Shown one piece after another: positions 46,722-49,255 of a stretch of DNA of 49,255 bases. A program made the position numbers and the translations under genes. A model generated the notes under the pieces. That model did no database searches, was not told the DNA's origin, and worked only from the letters and a program-made list of their open reading frames with translations. Origin of the DNA: Lingula anatina (taxonomy: Eukaryota; Brachiopoda; Lingulata; Lingulida; Lingulidae); the NCBI RefSeq assembly GCF_001039355.2, contig NW_019773529.1, positions 16,974 to 66,228 on the forward strand, written 5' to 3'. Position 1 is the stretch's first letter. Every line of letters starts with the position of its first letter.

Positions 46722-49096
46722 CTATGTGCAGATCTCCTCGCAGTTTCTCACTGTGACACAGTCCTTGACGTCATTGTATTCCCACTTCAGGCACTTGGGG
46801 TCTCCAAGGCGTCTGCCACGACCGACGCCCCCTCTATTGCCGAAAAACCATCCATAGTCGGCGCAGGTGCGCTCAGTTTTCACGACGCACCCCTCTCTCA
46901 CCTTACAAGCCGATTGTTCAAAGCAACCTTCGGTGTTCTTTGGGGCATATGGGTCGACAGCAGGTCCCTTGACTGGTCCGCCTCCAGCAGCAGGTCCTGG
47001 GCCACGTGGACCTGGACCCACAGGGCCGGGACCGCCAAAACCAGGACCCACGGGGCCTGGACCGCCAAAACCAGGATCCACGGGGCCTGGGCCGCCAAAC
47101 CCTGGGCCTCTTAGTGGACCTCCTTGGACTCCGACAGATGCTGTGTCGACATCGCCGCCAGATTTCTTTCCGCCGATTTGTCCGAGACGAGCATTGAGGT
47201 TGTTGAAAACTCTGTTTGCGTAGGCGCTGAATCGTGGCAGGGTCTGTCTGCGCTTTCTGGATTTGACTTCAGTCGAAGCTGAAAGTGTATGAATATTACG
47301 ATTAATGTTGTGAGTTTTCCATACAAGTAATGCATTGTTCTGAGGGGTATTACAACCTGGTATACATGTAGGTATTACTTGAAAAACAAAATATTTAAAG
47401 GGATCATTTGGTGAATTTTCCCATCGCCTAATTTTGAGCTGATTCGGAAAAATGATAATAATATAGGCAACTGATGGAAAAAGTACAGGGGTAAGTAAAT
47501 AAAAGTAGAGGGCGATTTTTGTGAGCTCTTTGTCAATTGGGGTTCGGTGAAAATGACGAATTCTTACCAGTGGCGTTTTCTTTTGATGTCTGCTGAAGAA
47601 GCTGGATCTTTAGACCGTCGCAGAAGTCCAAGATGGCGTCAGAGAGTGTTCCGCGGGCAACTTTATCGTGGACGGCCTTGAAATAGGCGTGTGTCTCGCC
47701 ATTTATGCTGGCGCCAGATTTCTGAAATACAACGACAAATTTATGATTATTGCAAATGTTATTGCATACGGTAGGCCTATTATTTTTATCTATTCAGTTA
47801 TTGTTAGTGATATTTTCACCGCTTAGTTTGCAAAAATTTACTAACTCTAAACAAAAAAATCATTTATTTTCAATGCAAATCAGGAATCTGGAAGATTTTA
47901 TCTTTGACCATTGATTGTTCAAAAGAGAAGGAATATTACAAAGCTATATCAACTGTAGCTAACGGGTCTTTCAATATTTGTTACTCCCGTGTTTTAGTAT
48001 TCTACATGTAATTAATACTTGATAATGAACATTACCTCTGCTCTCTGAAACTCGCGTTCCACCTCTGACAGATCTGCAGCCGCCATATTGCTGGACATGT
48101 CACGAAGGTAACAGGATCCATCGTCTGCGAATTTCATGGCGAATTTTCCCTAAAATTCCAACAGGTATTAATTCAAATAAAATACCAAAATATTGTTATG
48201 AATCGATCATAAGGTTAAAAGAGATGTCACGATATTTGTATGCACACGATATCTCAGGGAAAGGCCAAGGACTACATTAAGATTTAAATCTCTGCAGGCA
48301 TGTTACCACAAAATCCTATACATTACAACTTATATATTTTAAATTTATATCCGTAGGTCTGCGCAGGGTTATGGGTCCCCAGTCGTGGTATTTTATTTTA
48401 CAGTATACTATTATTATTATCATATATATATACTTTTCGGTCACAATGAGTCAAAACTTACAGATTTGTAGTCGTGGAGAACGAAAGTCTCGGCGTTCCC
48501 GTCCCCTGGGAGAGTGTGGAGAGCCTCCAGTTTGTCTACGGTGCTGATCTCCACTTGCTGCTTTAATTCTTTGTTGCCGTCTTTGAAGGCAATTTGGAAG
48601 ACCTGAGATAAAATTGAGGCTTATGAGTTGATCATTTCACAAACAAAACATTTATAACGGTAGGCATTATGTTTATACTCTTTCCATACAGAGTTCTCTT
48701 TTAACAGGGAATACCTCAAGTAGAGAGAAACGAAACGAAAAACTTTGAGTATTGGACTCTCTATTACAAAAACATTTTCGTTGCTGAATTTTGTTAAACT
48801 TAAATTGAAAAGACGTAACACCATTTGCAAATATGTGATAAACACGTCTTGACAAAGCTCCATCCTGATTTGAAAAAGGAAACTTAGTAAAGGAAGCTGA
48901 CCTTCATGAGTTCGACCGTTGACCTCTGAGTGATGCCGATGGCCAAAAGTGTCGCCGAGATGGACACCACGATCACGACCACTGCGGCGATGATCACGTA
49001 TTTCTTCGTGTTGTTTCGCTGCTTCTCGGGGGTTACTATGGTAACCTGAGGCTGCGAGACTTCTTTTTCGCTTTGCATCATGGCTTCTGGCAACAT
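46722..49096 (-). CDS. Type II membrane BRICHOS-domain protein with furin site and 8-Cys tail, 386 aa
   Basis: Five coding exons, read downward: 49096-48902, 48602-48462, 48149-48036, 47721-47568, 47278-46722. All introns are GT-AG; 1161 coding bases. The ATG lies 4 nt inside an exon (acceptor tttttag), so a 5' non-coding exon is likely. Residues ~33-54 form one membrane helix after a short basic cytoplasmic tail. BRICHOS domain ~85-190 has its conserved cysteines as C125 (GSCYLRDM) and C184 (LDFCDGL). RKRR 209-212 is a furin-type site. Residues ~257-297 repeat GFGGPGPV with a 10-residue period. The tail has cysteines at 320, 326, 332, 340, 364, 375, 381 and 385, with an aromatic, Gly/Arg-rich loop between the fourth and fifth. 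The layout resembles chondromodulin/tenomodulin: membrane anchor, BRICHOS, furin cut, secreted Cys-rich peptide. BRICHOS probably chaperones that released part. Function is unknown; annelid antimicrobial precursors also use BRICHOS. Confidence 0.9.
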
Positions 49097-49255
49097 TGCT
49101 CTAAAAATGTTGACATTAAGATAGTAATTATAGATTGTGTGCCAAAATTGAAAGACCAGTGAAAAAGTGAGGTATTTCACTGGAGGTATTATTAAGAATG
49201 CACAATTAACTTTTTCTCCAACTTTATTCTTTTTTCTTCCTTTTTCTTTTTTTTT

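Noticed and set aside
46867-47223. 118-codon plus-strand Pro/Gly-rich frame
   Set aside because: Antisense of the BRICHOS gene's last exon; its GP repeats mirror the real GFGGPGPV repeats.
46722-47278. Calling the Cys-rich tail a toxin or antimicrobial peptide
   Set aside because: BRICHOS precursors include such peptides, but the tail shows no specific match; only the BRICHOS/furin layout is supported.

Overview
The window is animal nuclear DNA: AT-rich, with large GT-AG introns, many microsatellites and many transposon remnants. Frequent words such as tacatgta and taggcctac, an LRR-ROCO-CARD gene, MIB-repeat genes and a BRICHOS gene fit a marine invertebrate (a lancelet- or mollusc-like genome). 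The species cannot be fixed from sequence alone. One undetermined base (n) lies at 40990.

Layout. 1-13 kb is transposon-rich and has no host gene that I can support. It holds two inactive Tc1-like elements in opposite orientation (1-1204 and 11201-12830), a 1.04-kb element with long terminal inverted repeats (1904-2945), a TTAA-flanked element (3235-3963), a three-copy dispersed repeat, and a nested block. In that block a pogo/Tigger-like element (7697-10394) carries a LINE fragment and a hAT-like MITE. 13.1-17.65 kb holds a complete three-exon plus-strand gene for an LRR-Roc-COR (ROCO) protein of 1199 residues ending in two CARD-like domains. 17.7-24.4 kb is gene-poor, with a 66-bp minisatellite and a TTAA-flanked MITE.

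24.6-45.1 kb holds the most unusual part. Two paralogous 12-exon genes sit head to head: gene B on the minus strand (33665 to 24624, 673 aa) and gene C on the plus strand (37439 to 45120, 667 aa). Each encodes a serine/threonine kinase domain with all key catalytic motifs, a divergent linker, and three MIB-type (mind bomb SH3-like) repeats. Neither has the RING, ankyrin or ZZ parts of mind bomb. All coding-exon junctions match in order and phase, so the pair arose by inverted duplication. The last 2.5 kb holds a minus-strand gene for a 386-aa type II membrane BRICHOS protein with a furin-type site, a Gly/Pro repeat stalk and a C-terminal eight-cysteine tail.

How the genes might work together is inference only. 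ROCO-CARD proteins and kinases with peptide-binding repeats both look like intracellular signalling or innate-immune components, and the kinase pair probably shares regulatory DNA in the 3.8-kb divergent interval. Exon coordinates were read by eye from splice consensus, frame continuity and, for the kinase pair, agreement between paralogues.
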